A DNA stretch of 64,000 nt, taken from Flavobacteriales bacterium. GTDB lineage: Bacteria > Bacteroidota > Bacteroidia > Flavobacteriales_F > PHOS-HE28. Below, piece by piece: positions 8,046-17,701 of the stretch. Below the pieces are notes generated by a model. The model saw only the letters and a program-made list of their open reading frames with translations, made no database searches and was not told the origin of the DNA. The position numbers were made by a program, and so were the translations under genes. Each line of letters starts with the position of its first letter. Position 1 is the first letter of the stretch. The stretch is from contig JADKJM010000019.1 of the NCBI GenBank assembly GCA_016721005.1, forward strand, positions 124,001 to 188,000. Direction: 5' to 3'.

Positions 8046-11000
8046 CGGTTCAGGTAGATGTACCCGGTGAAGGCATCACTGCCGTTGCCCAATTCCAGCA
8101 CATAGAAATAGGTACCCGCCGGAGCGTTTCCATTGGCGGACGTGCCATCCCACACCACGCTCACGTTGTTGTAGCCGGAGGCCTCGTACATCTTCGCTCC
8201 CCACCGGTTGAAGATGGTGATGGTGTTGCCCGGATACCCTTCGATGCCGGGGATCAGGAACAGTTCGTTGGTGCCATCACCATTCGGCGAGAAGCTCTCC
8301 GGGATGAACACGTCCTCGGAGAAATCACATGGCGTGCTTCCTGCGATGCGCACCACACCACACGCGTATTGATCACGCACGAAGACCTCGAACAACTCGC
8401 TGGTGAACAGCGGTTCACTGGTGAATACGTAAGGGGCGGTCGCCGAGATGGATCCCGGAAGGCCGGTGACGAGGTAGGTGGCCGGATCACCCTGTTCAAT
8501 GGTGAAACTTACCGTGTAGGTCCGATCGCGATCGTTGCAGACCAGTGCCCTATCGATCACATCGATGCTGGTCACAACGGTCACTTTCACGAGTGCGGTC
8601 GCGGATCCACATCCCGCCACGGTTACGGTATATCGGAAGTAGTACTCGCCCGGTGCAACAAGTGTGGTGTTCAACGAACCACCGACCAAACCGCCGCTGC
8701 CATCCAGGTCCTCCCAGGATCCGCCCACGGAAGGCGCACCCAGCAGACCGCTGAAGAGATCGAGTGATGAAAGCGTATCGCAACCGAGGAGTTCACCGTT
8801 CGTACCCGCGTTCGGTGGCATATTCACCGTGATGGCCACCACGGCACTGGCATTCGGACAAGGTGCGTTGCCGAGAACGGTGTAGGTGTAGTTGCCGGCC
8901 GGATCCGTACCTGGATCGAATACTACGGTGTGTACTTGGTTCGATGGGTTCGTCCAAATGCCACCCATATCAGGTGATCCACCCAACTGCGTAAAGAGGT
9001 TGACCGGATCGCTCGTCACGCAAAGCGTCAGGCTGGTGCCGGTCCCGGGTTCGGGGAATTCGATCGCGGTCACTTGCACCACAGCGGTCACTTCACCGCA
9101 ACCGGGATCCGTGATGGTGTACACATACGCGGTGGCTCCGCCGATCGGCAGCAGAGTGGCGTTCAGGAAACCGCCGGGTAGCAGAGCCTGGCCTCCACCA
9201 GCGATCGGGCTCCACGCACCACCGACTGTCGGGTTGCCGCCCAACGCATTGAACAGGTTGTACGACGTTTCGGAACCGCAGACCACCACCGCGCTATCCG
9301 CACCGGCATTTCCTCCAACGCCTACCGCCACCGTGACCGTACTCGAAACCGTTGAACACGGACCGACACCGAGGATGGTATAGATCAAAGGCCACGATCC
9401 ATTCCCTGCCACAGAAGGGTTGAAGATGTTCCCGGTCAACGCTCCGGAGGTATTCTGGTCCGTCCAAGTACCGCCTGCTTGCGCATTCGGGCCCAAGGCA
9501 GCGAAGACATCCACCTCCGTCTGCGCCACACATGCGTTCACCGTGCTGCTTACTCCTGCATTACCAGCAGGCACCACGCTAACATCCAGCAGCGCACTGG
9601 CCTCCGCACATGGGGCCACGCCCGCGATCGTGTACCGGTATATCCCGGGAAGATCGACAGCAGGGTCGAAGAAATTGCTGTTGTGGGGAACATCCCCGCC
9701 CGTGACATAGACCCATGTACCACCTGACTGCGGAGTGCATCCCAAGGCGTCCAACATATCGATCGGGTCATGGCTGGAGCAGCGCAGGACGGAAGCGTTG
9801 CATCCGGCATTCGGCGTTTGCGGTTCTGTCACATTGATGAACGCACATTCCGTAGCGCATGGCAACGTGGCGTTCACACAATACCGGTAGATACCTTCCA
9901 GATTCACGGCTGGATTGTAAATGCCACTGTGCGAAACATTACCGGTGACATAGAACCAGTTGCCCCCCGGTTGCGCATTCGGACCAAGCAGCGTGAACAG
10001 GTTCACAAACGTATCGGTGGAGCAGATATTCAGAGAAGCACCGTTTCCTGCATTCGCGGCTTGTGTAATGCTCATGGCCACGTTGGCCGTATCAGCCGGA
10101 CAAGCCCCGATCCCATTCACGACATAGTGGTACGCTCCCGCCATATCCGCTGTGGGGTCGAACGTTCCCGAATGCGGTGTCCAATCCGGCGCGAACCAAC
10201 TGCCACCACCATCGGGACCACACGTAAGGGCTGTGGCCATATTGGCGGATGAAGTATCACTACTGCATGTGCTGACGGACCCATCACATCCAGCAAACGG
10301 GCCTTCCAGAACCGTCACTGTGACCCGCGCAGTATCCGCAGCGCACTGCGCACTGCCCGGAAGCACATGGTCGAATCGATAGCTAGCACCCACCGTCGCG
10401 TTCGTTGTGAGGAACACGCCACCGAAGAAGCCCGGTGCATTGTCCACATTCACCCATACACCTCCTAGTTGCGGTGTTCCGCCAAGCGATGCGTAGAGAT
10501 CCACCAACTGACCCTGACATGCTTGAACCGTACTATCCGCACCAGCGTCCAATGCATCCACGATGGTCACCTCGACCGTAGCGCTCGTAGCCGCGCAAGG
10601 GCCGTTCGCTGGCTGCGTATAGGTGAAAGTACACGATGCATCCAGCGGCATTCCGGTCGCGTCGAAGATCCCATTGGACAAAGTGCCATATGTGCAGTTC
10701 GTGGTCCAAGCACCCCCATTGTTCGGAGCGCCTTCAAGCCCATCGAACAACTCGATCGCATTGGCGTCCACGCATGCGGAAAGGCTTCCAGGGAGACCTG
10801 CGCTCGCCGCAGTGGTAACCGTGATCACCACCTGTTCACTTACCGTGGGGCACGGGGTCGCACCAACAACCGTGTATACATAAACACCCGGAAGATCCAC
10901 GGCGGGATCGAAGAAGGGACCGTGTGGATCGTTGTTGTAGGTCCAGGATCCATTGTTATCCGGCGTGCCACCCAAAAGCGACAACAAAAGCACCTGCTGC

Positions 11001-14000
11001 TGCGTGGAGCACAACGATGCCAAGGTGCTGATCCCCGCATTCGCTGCGGTGTTCTGGAAGACGGTCACGGTCGCGGAATCGCTCGGGCATGGCGCGGTTC
11101 CGAAGCGCTTGTACTTATACACTCCCGGCTCTGAGACACCGGGTATATACGTTCCCGTGAACGGCGATCCATTGGGATCGAACCAGTTTCCTCCGGTCTG
11201 AGGTGTTCCAGTGAGGAACCCGAACAAGGCGAACGGCGGGTCGGTGCTGCACACTTGTGTCTGTCCGTTCTCCCCCGCATCCACGGCCTGGCTCTCGAAT
11301 ACGGTGACAAAGGCCGAGTCGGCCCCGCAACCACCATTGCCTGGCAACCGGTATTTGTACAGTCCTGGATCGTCGATCGCTGGATCATAGATGCCTGAGA
11401 GAGGTAGCCCCGTTGGCCCGAACCAGTTCCCGTTCAGTTCCGGGTTTCCGGTGATGAAAAGGATCAACGAGAAGGGGTCATCATCACTGCATACCTGTGC
11501 CAGACCATCGATCCCGGCGTTCCGTGCGGTGGAGATCTGCACGAAGACCGAGGCTTCATGATCCGCACATCCCGGGGCGCCGGTGATCCGATAGACATAG
11601 CTACCAGTCACATCCACGCTGGGTAGAATGGTGCCGGAGTGTGGTGTGATCCCGTTCAGGAACCAACTACCTCCCGTTTGCGCACCGGGGCCGAGCAAAG
11701 GGAAAAGGTTCACCTGGCCATCCGTATTGCACAGGGAGAGATTCGCGGGGTTCCCTGCGAAGGCTGCGAGGTTCACGTTCACTGTAAGAAGTGCCGTAGC
11801 TGCAGGGCATGCACCGGTGCCCAACACACGATAGCGATAGGTTCCCGGGGTGGTGGTTCCTGGTAAAAAAACGCCTGTGACCACTGTCGTGTTCGGCAAT
11901 GGCCCGGTCCATTGACCTCCAAAAGTGGGAGTGCACCCTAAAAACGTCACCATGGGAAACGCCTGCGTAATGCTACAGACCGTGATCGTGTTGTTGCACC
12001 CCGCATTCGCTGGTGCATTCACTTGCACGCTCACCGTCGCACTTGCCGATCCACACGAATTGGTGACCGTGTAGGTGTACGAGCCCGGTGCGGAAACGCC
12101 TGGAATGAACAACCCACTGAATGTGGGGTTCCCCGGCGCAGGTCCCATCCATGTCCCGAATGGATCCGGCGTTCCACCCAATAAGGTGATAAGGTTCACC
12201 GCAGGGCCGGGAGCGGAGGCGGACCCGCAGAAGGAGCCGACACCGGAAGTGCCTGCATTCGGTGAATCGTTCACGAAGACCGATACCAAGGCCGTGTCGT
12301 TGACGCAAGGTGATTGACCCGTGATGATGTAGTAGTGGTCTCCGGGCGTATCCGTAGCCGGGTTGAACGTGCCGTTGTGCAAAAGCAGATCAGGGCCCAG
12401 CCAAAAACCGCCGTTCTGCGGGTTGCAGGTGAGTGCGTTGAACAGGAGGAACTGCGGTGCGCCGCTACAGACCGTGGTAGAGCTGTTACAACCCGCATTC
12501 GCACCCGGGATCACAGAAATCGTGAGGTAGGCCACCGCTTGTGTGCATGGCGCCTGCCCTTGTACGCGGTACTCGTAGATGCCTTGCACATCCACGCCGG
12601 GCACGAACATGGGGTCATGGTTCTGGATGTTGAAGTACCAAGTGCCGTTCGGGCTCGGGTTGCCCGGAAGCAAGGCCGTCATGTTGAATGGCGCCCCGGA
12701 GGAACACGTGACCATGGAAGCATTTCCTCCGGCGTTCGGGGCTTGCACTTCGCTGACCGTCACGCGTGCACTCACCTGCCCACAAGGCGGTGTACCGTCC
12801 ACCACGTAATAGAAATCGCCGGGGTCGTTGGCGGCTGGGTTATAGGTTCCCGAGAATGGCGTTTCGTTCGGAGCACCAATGAACCAGTTCCCGCCACCCG
12901 GTGGTGTCCCTCCGAGGAATTGGAGCAATGTGAACGGCGAACTGCTGCTACACGTGATCGTGCTGCCGTTCGTGAACGGACTCGGTGCCGCGATCACGCT
13001 GAGGTTCACATCCGCCGAGTCCGAATCGCAGCCGATGATCCCCGACAACCGGTACCGGAAATGATACAAACCGGGCGTGACCAGCGTGGCGTTGAAGTAC
13101 TGCCCCGTCAATCCTCCCGTGGCATCCAGGTCGATCCACGTCCCCCCCGGTTGCGGACTTCCACCCAACAGATTGAAGAGGTTCACCTGGTTACTGCTGT
13201 TGCACGCGGATGGACTGCTGTTGGAGCCGGCTTCAAGCTGTGGCACGATCGTTACATCGACATGTGCGTCATCATGATTGCACTGCCCGATCCCCGGTAC
13301 GGTGTATTCGAACTCATAGGTCCCTGGCGGAAGCGAGGAAGGCGTGAAGAAGTTTCCGCTCAACTGGCCCGTGGGCGGACCCTCTTCCGTCCACAGACTA
13401 CCACCAGACTGATCATAGGGGCCGATGAGCCCGGTGAAGAGATCCACCGAGGCGGTTCCCTGGCAAATGGTAAGGTCACCATCGCCTCCTGCGTTGGGCG
13501 CTTGGTTCACAATCGCTGTTACGGTCGCGGAAGCGTTGATGCACGGCGCCACGCCTAGCACCGTGTACACATAATCGCCCGGTTGCGACGTGCCGGGGAT
13601 GAAGACTCCGGAGCTCGCACCCGCAGGCCCCATCCACGTCCCGCCCACATCCGGGCTACCGTTCAATTGGTTGAACAGATCCACCGGACCACTGGTGCTG
13701 CACCGCGTGAAACTGCCGTTGCTGCCCGCTACCGGTTGCTGGTTCACACTCACCACCACCACTGCCGTTGCTGCAACGCAGGGGGTCTGTCCCGGAACAG
13801 TGTATGTGTAACCACCGGGAGCGGAAGTGCCCGGTGTGAACGTTCCGGAATGCGCCGTGCCGTTCGGCCGGGTCCATGTTCCACCGCCATCCGGGGTTCC
13901 ACCTAGCTGGTCAACAAGCGGGAACGCAGCTTCGCTGCTGCACACGGTGATGGCTGAATTCACGCCCGCGTTCGGGGCGGTGTTCACCACCACGGTGACG

Positions 14001-16594
14001 AATCCGGTGTCATTCACACAAGGGGCTGTGCCGGGTACGATGTAGGCGTAGGTGCCGGGCGCGCTTGTGCCGGGGCTGAAGGTCCCGTTCATAGGCCCCA
14101 AGGAAGGATCGATCCAGGAACCGGAACCGTTCGGCGTTCCCCCGAGGACGTTGATCAACAGGAACGGACTGTTCGTGCTGCACACCGTGATCGTGCCGTT
14201 CACACCCGCGTTCGGAGCGATCACACGGTTCACTTGCACCACCGCGGTCAGTGCGGTGCATGGCGCATTGCCTTGTACGGTATACGTGTAATTACCGCCA
14301 GCATCGGTGGCCGGTACGTAGGTCCCCGAATGGGCTGTACCACTGGGCCGTGTCCATGTTCCGCCTGCTTGTGGTGATCCACCCAGTAGTGTGAAGAGAT
14401 CTATGGACGGTGCATTGCTGCACAGCGTAATGGTTCCGTTCGTTCCGGGGTTCGGTGGAGGGATCACTGTGACCGTGACCGTTGCTTGCGCATTCGCACA
14501 TGGAGCGGTTCCAGGAACCGTATACACGTAATCACCGGCGGCTGAGGTGCCGGGTGTGAACGTGTTACTCACGCCACCGCCGCCGGGTCCGGTCCAGGAA
14601 CCTGTTCCGTCCGGCGTACCGCCCAAAAGTCCGAAAAGGTCGAACGGAGCTGCGTTGCCGCATACCGTCGTGGATCCATTCGTACCCGCGTTCGGAGCGG
14701 TGATCACGGTCACGTTCACTATCGCGCTTGCATTGGCGCATGGCGCTTGACCGAGCACTGTGTAGGTGTATGCGCCGGGCTGATCGGTCGCCGGGTTGAA
14801 AGTTGCTGAATGTGCCCCAAGCGGTCCGGTCCATGAGCCGCCCGCGTTAGGCGTGCCACCCAGCTGGTTGAACAAGTTGAACGACGGGTTGTTCGAACAG
14901 CGCGTGACAGGCACGCCGGTTCCGGCATTCGGCGCTGTATTCACCGTGACCGTCACCGTACTTGACGCAGGCGCGCAAGGCGAAAGACCAACGACCGTAT
15001 AGGTATAGACCCCTGGCGCGCTTGTACCCGGGGTGAAACTTCCGGAATGTGGCTGGTTCGCCGGATCACGCCATGAACCACCGACATCCGGACTTCCGCC
15101 AAGTGCTCCGAACAAGGTGAACACGCCGTCGGTGCTGCATAGGGTAACCACACCGTTGGTGCCTGAGTTCGGCGCCTGACGTACTGTGATGTTCAGGACC
15201 GCACTGGCGTTGGCGCATGGTGCGGTGCCATTCACCGTATAGGTGTAAAGGCCGGTCACATCCGTTGCCGGGTTGAAGTTCGGAACGTGCGCACCGCCCG
15301 GACCGACCCAACTGCCACCTGCATCGGGTGTACCGTTCAACTGGCTGATCAACGTGAAGGTGGCATCATCGCTGCAAACCGTGATGCTCTGATCGATACC
15401 CGCATTCGGCGCCGTGACCTGTGTGACGGTCACCGTCGCGAAAACAGAAGGGCAAGGCGGTGTACCCGGAACGGTGTACGTGTAAACACCGGGTGTACTG
15501 GAGCCGGGGATGTAGGTGGCGGAGACCGGAGATCCACCAGGGCCAGTCCATGCACCGGTAACTTGTGGGGTTCCACCGAGAATGGTGATCAGCCCGAATG
15601 ATGGATTGTTGCTACAAACCGTCGTGCTTCCATTGGTTCCGGCGTTCGACGGTTGGTTCACTGTGATCGTGACCGTTGCTGAGGCGGACAAGCATGGTGA
15701 TGTCCCGGCAACGGTGTAAGTATATACGCCCGCCGGATCCGTTCCGGGAATGAAGGTGCCATTGTTCGTGCCGCCACCCGGAGCGGTCCATGTTCCTCCC
15801 GGGTCAGGGGTTCCGCCCAACGCAGCGAAGAGGGAGACCGGCCCTTGGTTCGCGCAAACGCTCAAGTTGGAATTCACACCGGGATCCGGTGCAGTGACCT
15901 TGGTGATACCAAGGATCGCGCTCGCAGGAGGGCAGGGTGTAGGTCCGGACTGTGTGTAGGTCCAATTGCCTCCGGGGTCCAGGGCCGGATCGAACAGGTC
16001 CACATGCGATACGCCGAGCGGGTCCTTCCATGAACCACCGGGGTCCGGGCTGCCCTGCAACAAGGAGAACAGCGATACCGGTAATGCGGCCGAGCAGATG
16101 GATGTGTTCGTGTTGTCCCCGGGATGCGGTGCTGTCGTGATCCGAGCGCTCCATCCGGCTGCGGTACCCGAAGCATCACTTTGCCAGTGGAAGGTCAAGC
16201 ATCCCGATGCGTGCGTGGACGTGAAGGTCTGTCCCGCAAGCGAGTTCAGGTTGTTGCCAACTGCGAGTGGCAGACCGATCGCTGCATCACCATCATAGAC
16301 GGTGAGCTGATCGGTGGGAGCCCCACCAACCATTGCCCAAGAGAGGAAAAGAACCGAGGTGCTCGGGCCGGAACCAGCACCACCGGACGGGCAGATGGTC
16401 ACCGTGACATCCTCGTTGTTGCCATGATCACCTGTAGCACCGCCCGAATCATAGAACATCCCCGTACAGGAATCGAACTGCTGATCATGGTCGGCGAGGC
16501 AGACCTGCGCGGACCCTGGGCGCGGCAAAAGGGCGAAGGCCACGCACGCAGCAACGGTCAACGGCAATGAAGAACTTCGCTGGATCGATCGCAC
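8042..16594 (-). CDS. Giant T9SS-secreted adhesin with CUB domain and 31 Ig-like repeats
   Basis: This is an exported protein of about 2850 residues. After a signal peptide ending near GSAQ comes a CUB-like domain with a calcium-site-like DQLTVYDGD segment (about residues 25-135). It is followed by 31 tandem repeats of roughly 75-85 residues. Each has an opening NAG-x-C motif, a GGTPD/GGSW turn, and a YTYTV-x-G-x-x-PC strand, with one conserved Cys pair per repeat suggesting one disulfide each. The protein ends with SFSPNGDG and FNRWG, the gliding-motility-associated C-terminal (type B T9SS sorting) domain. I favour the GTG at 16594, which places a clean signal peptide at the N-terminus; a TTG at 16630 in frame is the alternative. 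Its stop overlaps the start of the PorP gene. Surface adhesion is inferred, and the ligand is unknown. Confidence 0.88.
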   Translation of the reverse strand: MRSIQRSSSLPLTVAACVAFALLPRPGSAQVCLADHDQQFDSCTGMFYDSGGATGDHGNNEDVTVTICPSGGAGSGPSTSVLFLSWAMVGGAPTDQLTVYDGDAAIGLPLAVGNNLNSLAGQTFTSTHASGCLTFHWQSDASGTAAGWSARITTAPHPGDNTNTSICSAALPVSLFSLLQGSPDPGGSWKDPLGVSHVDLFDPALDPGGNWTYTQSGPTPCPPASAILGITKVTAPDPGVNSNLSVCANQGPVSLFAALGGTPDPGGTWTAPGGGTNNGTFIPGTDPAGVYTYTVAGTSPCLSASATVTITVNQPSNAGTNGSTTVCSNNPSFGLITILGGTPQVTGAWTGPGGSPVSATYIPGSSTPGVYTYTVPGTPPCPSVFATVTVTQVTAPNAGIDQSITVCSDDATFTLISQLNGTPDAGGSWVGPGGAHVPNFNPATDVTGLYTYTVNGTAPCANASAVLNITVRQAPNSGTNGVVTLCSTDGVFTLFGALGGSPDVGGSWRDPANQPHSGSFTPGTSAPGVYTYTVVGLSPCAPASSTVTVTVNTAPNAGTGVPVTRCSNNPSFNLFNQLGGTPNAGGSWTGPLGAHSATFNPATDQPGAYTYTVLGQAPCANASAIVNVTVITAPNAGTNGSTTVCGNAAPFDLFGLLGGTPDGTGSWTGPGGGGVSNTFTPGTSAAGDYVYTVPGTAPCANAQATVTVTVIPPPNPGTNGTITLCSNAPSIDLFTLLGGSPQAGGTWTRPSGTAHSGTYVPATDAGGNYTYTVQGNAPCTALTAVVQVNRVIAPNAGVNGTITVCSTNSPFLLINVLGGTPNGSGSWIDPSLGPMNGTFSPGTSAPGTYAYIVPGTAPCVNDTGFVTVVVNTAPNAGVNSAITVCSSEAAFPLVDQLGGTPDGGGTWTRPNGTAHSGTFTPGTSAPGGYTYTVPGQTPCVAATAVVVVSVNQQPVAGSNGSFTRCSTSGPVDLFNQLNGSPDVGGTWMGPAGASSGVFIPGTSQPGDYVYTVLGVAPCINASATVTAIVNQAPNAGGDGDLTICQGTASVDLFTGLIGPYDQSGGSLWTEEGPPTGQLSGNFFTPSSLPPGTYEFEYTVPGIGQCNHDDAHVDVTIVPQLEAGSNSSPSACNSSNQVNLFNLLGGSPQPGGTWIDLDATGGLTGQYFNATLVTPGLYHFRYRLSGIIGCDSDSADVNLSVIAAPSPFTNGSTITCSSSSPFTLLQFLGGTPPGGGNWFIGAPNETPFSGTYNPAANDPGDFYYVVDGTPPCGQVSARVTVSEVQAPNAGGNASMVTCSSGAPFNMTALLPGNPSPNGTWYFNIQNHDPMFVPGVDVQGIYEYRVQGQAPCTQAVAYLTISVIPGANAGCNSSTTVCSGAPQFLLFNALTCNPQNGGFWLGPDLLLHNGTFNPATDTPGDHYYIITGQSPCVNDTALVSVFVNDSPNAGTSGVGSFCGSASAPGPAVNLITLLGGTPDPFGTWMGPAPGNPTFSGLFIPGVSAPGSYTYTVTNSCGSASATVSVQVNAPANAGCNNTITVCSITQAFPMVTFLGCTPTFGGQWTGPLPNTTVVTGVFLPGTTTPGTYRYRVLGTGACPAATALLTVNVNLAAFAGNPANLSLCNTDGQVNLFPLLGPGAQTGGSWFLNGITPHSGTILPSVDVTGSYVYRITGAPGCADHEASVFVQISTARNAGIDGLAQVCSDDDPFSLILFITGNPELNGNWFGPTGLPLSGIYDPAIDDPGLYKYRLPGNGGCGADSAFVTVFESQAVDAGENGQTQVCSTDPPFALFGFLTGTPQTGGNWFDPNGSPFTGTYIPGVSEPGVYKYKRFGTAPCPSDSATVTVFQNTAANAGISTLASLCSTQQQVLLLSLLGGTPDNNGSWTYNNDPHGPFFDPAVDLPGVYVYTVVGATPCPTVSEQVVITVTTAASAGLPGSLSACVDANAIELFDGLEGAPNNGGAWTTNCTYGTLSNGIFDATGMPLDASCTFTYTQPANGPCAATSATVEVTIVDALDAGADSTVQACQGQLVDLYASLGGTPQLGGVWVNVDNAPGFFGGVFLTTNATVGASYRFDHVLPGSAQCAADTARVTVTVLEGPFAGCDGSVSTCSSDTSSANMATALTCGPDGGGSWFAPDWTPHSGTFDPTADMAGAYHYVVNGIGACPADTANVAMSITQAANAGNGASLNICSTDTFVNLFTLLGPNAQPGGNWFYVTGNVSHSGIYNPAVNLEGIYRYCVNATLPCATECAFINVTEPQTPNAGCNASVLRCSSHDPIDMLDALGCTPQSGGTWVYVTGGDVPHNSNFFDPAVDLPGIYRYTIAGVAPCAEASALLDVSVVPAGNAGVSSTVNACVAQTEVDVFAALGPNAQAGGTWTDQNTSGALTGNIFNPSVAGNGSWPLIYTILGVGPCSTVSSTVTVAVGVGGNAGADSAVVVCGSETSYNLFNALGGNPTVGGAWSPIAGGGQALLPGGFLNATLLPIGGATAYVYTITDPGCGEVTAVVQVTAIEFPEPGTGTSLTLCVTSDPVNLFTQLGGSPDMGGIWTNPSNQVHTVVFDPGTDPAGNYTYTVLGNAPCPNASAVVAITVNMPPNAGTNGELLGCDTLSSLDLFSGLLGAPSVGGSWEDLDGSGGLVGGSLNTTLVAPGEYYFRYTVTVAGCGSATALVKVTVVTSIDVIDRALVCNDRDRTYTVSFTIEQGDPATYLVTGLPGSISATAPYVFTSEPLFTSELFEVFVRDQYACGVVRIAGSTPCDFSEDVFIPESFSPNGDGTNELFLIPGIEGYPGNTITIFNRWGAKMYEASGYNNVSVVWDGTSANGNAPAGTYFYVLELGNGSDAFTGYIYLNR

Positions 16595-16702
16595 GGAGAT
16601 GGAAAGGCTATCTACGGTAGGGGGTTGCAAAGTACGTCCCTATGACGTGGCTGCGTCAATTCAAAGGCCCACCAGCAAAGGGAAAATCGACCATTATCAT
16701 GA

Positions 16703-16722
16703 ACCGATCGACGGAGATCGGT
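16703..16722. repeat. Inverted repeat between module B PorP and adhesin A
   Basis: ACCGATC and GATCGGT form a perfect 7-bp stem around a 6-base loop in the 140-bp gap between two modules transcribed in the same direction. No T-run follows, so it is only a weak terminator candidate. Confidence 0.3.
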
Positions 16723-16770
16723 GCCCGCCTGAAAACAACAGGCCGTTACCTGCCTGACGGCGCTGCTGGT

Positions 16771-17697
16771 CTAAGGAGCGCTTGGAGTCGCTGGAGCTTC
16801 CGCCGGTTTCTTCCCGATGGTGACCGCCAACATGATCTCGTGCGTGCCTGTGCTGTAGTTGCTCAGGTTGCTGGTGATGATATCATAGCTGTATCCGAAC
16901 TGGAAGGACTGCTTATGCCAGTAACCCAACATTGCGCACCAGGCATCGTTCGTCCGGTAGGAAGCCCCGATCCAGAACGCATCGCGGTACCGGGCCAACA
17001 AGGTCAGATCCGCCTTCACCGGAACGGGGTCCACGAACTTCACCATGAAGGAGGGTTCGATCTTCAGATCGTCCCCTACCGGAAACCGATAGCCGCCCAT
17101 GGCATAGTAGTGCCGATCCATCCGGCTCAAGGTGCCGTTGTCCGTATTGAGGAAATAGACCTTGTTGTTCAACAACTGCGGAGCCGAAGCACCGAACCAA
17201 TAGCGAGGTGCATAGAACAGGAAGGAGAAGGCGGCATCGGGTTTCAACTCGCCGCGCAACTGATCATCGATGATCGGATCGCCCTGATCGTGGAAGGTGA
17301 TCTTTGATCCATCGATAAGGAACTGCAACATTCCACCGGACACCGCCAGCGACAATTTCAGATCCTCGGTGATGCGCAGATGATAGGCATAGGAGGCCTG
17401 TACCCCTGTGCGCCGTGTGGGGCCAACGATATCCGTGAAAATGTATCCGCCCACACCCATCTTGGCACCGAGTGGTGTGGTGCCGCTCAGGGTGAAGGTG
17501 CGCGGCGCATCCTGAATACCCACCCACTGGTAGCGGTGGCCACTGCGCAACTCGAAGAATGGTCGACTGCCTGCGACCGCTTGGTTGAAGATGTAGTCGT
17601 TGAACATGTACTGCGTGAACTGCGGCAGTTGCTGTGCGTGTGCTGCGATCACCATGGCGATCGCGACCAGCGTGGAGAGGAGGTGCTTGGTTCGCAT
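16771..17697 (-). CDS. PorP/SprF family type IX secretion membrane protein (module B)
   Basis: A 308-residue paralogue of the PorP/SprF barrel. It has a signal peptide ending AHAQ, then QLPQFTQYMFN and NQAVAGS, the N-terminal signature of the family, and conserved strands such as HRYQWVGIQ and YSYDIITS. The C-terminus carries a short Pro/Ala tail (PAEAPATPSAP) instead of the usual aromatic end, which is unusual for a barrel protein. It starts 4 bases after the stop of the giant SprB-repeat adhesin and probably serves that adhesin. Confidence 0.92.
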   Translation of the reverse strand: MRTKHLLSTLVAIAMVIAAHAQQLPQFTQYMFNDYIFNQAVAGSRPFFELRSGHRYQWVGIQDAPRTFTLSGTTPLGAKMGVGGYIFTDIVGPTRRTGVQASYAYHLRITEDLKLSLAVSGGMLQFLIDGSKITFHDQGDPIIDDQLRGELKPDAAFSFLFYAPRYWFGASAPQLLNNKVYFLNTDNGTLSRMDRHYYAMGGYRFPVGDDLKIEPSFMVKFVDPVPVKADLTLLARYRDAFWIGASYRTNDAWCAMLGYWHKQSFQFGYSYDIITSNLSNYSTGTHEIMLAVTIGKKPAEAPATPSAP

Positions 17698-17701
17698 GGG
17701 G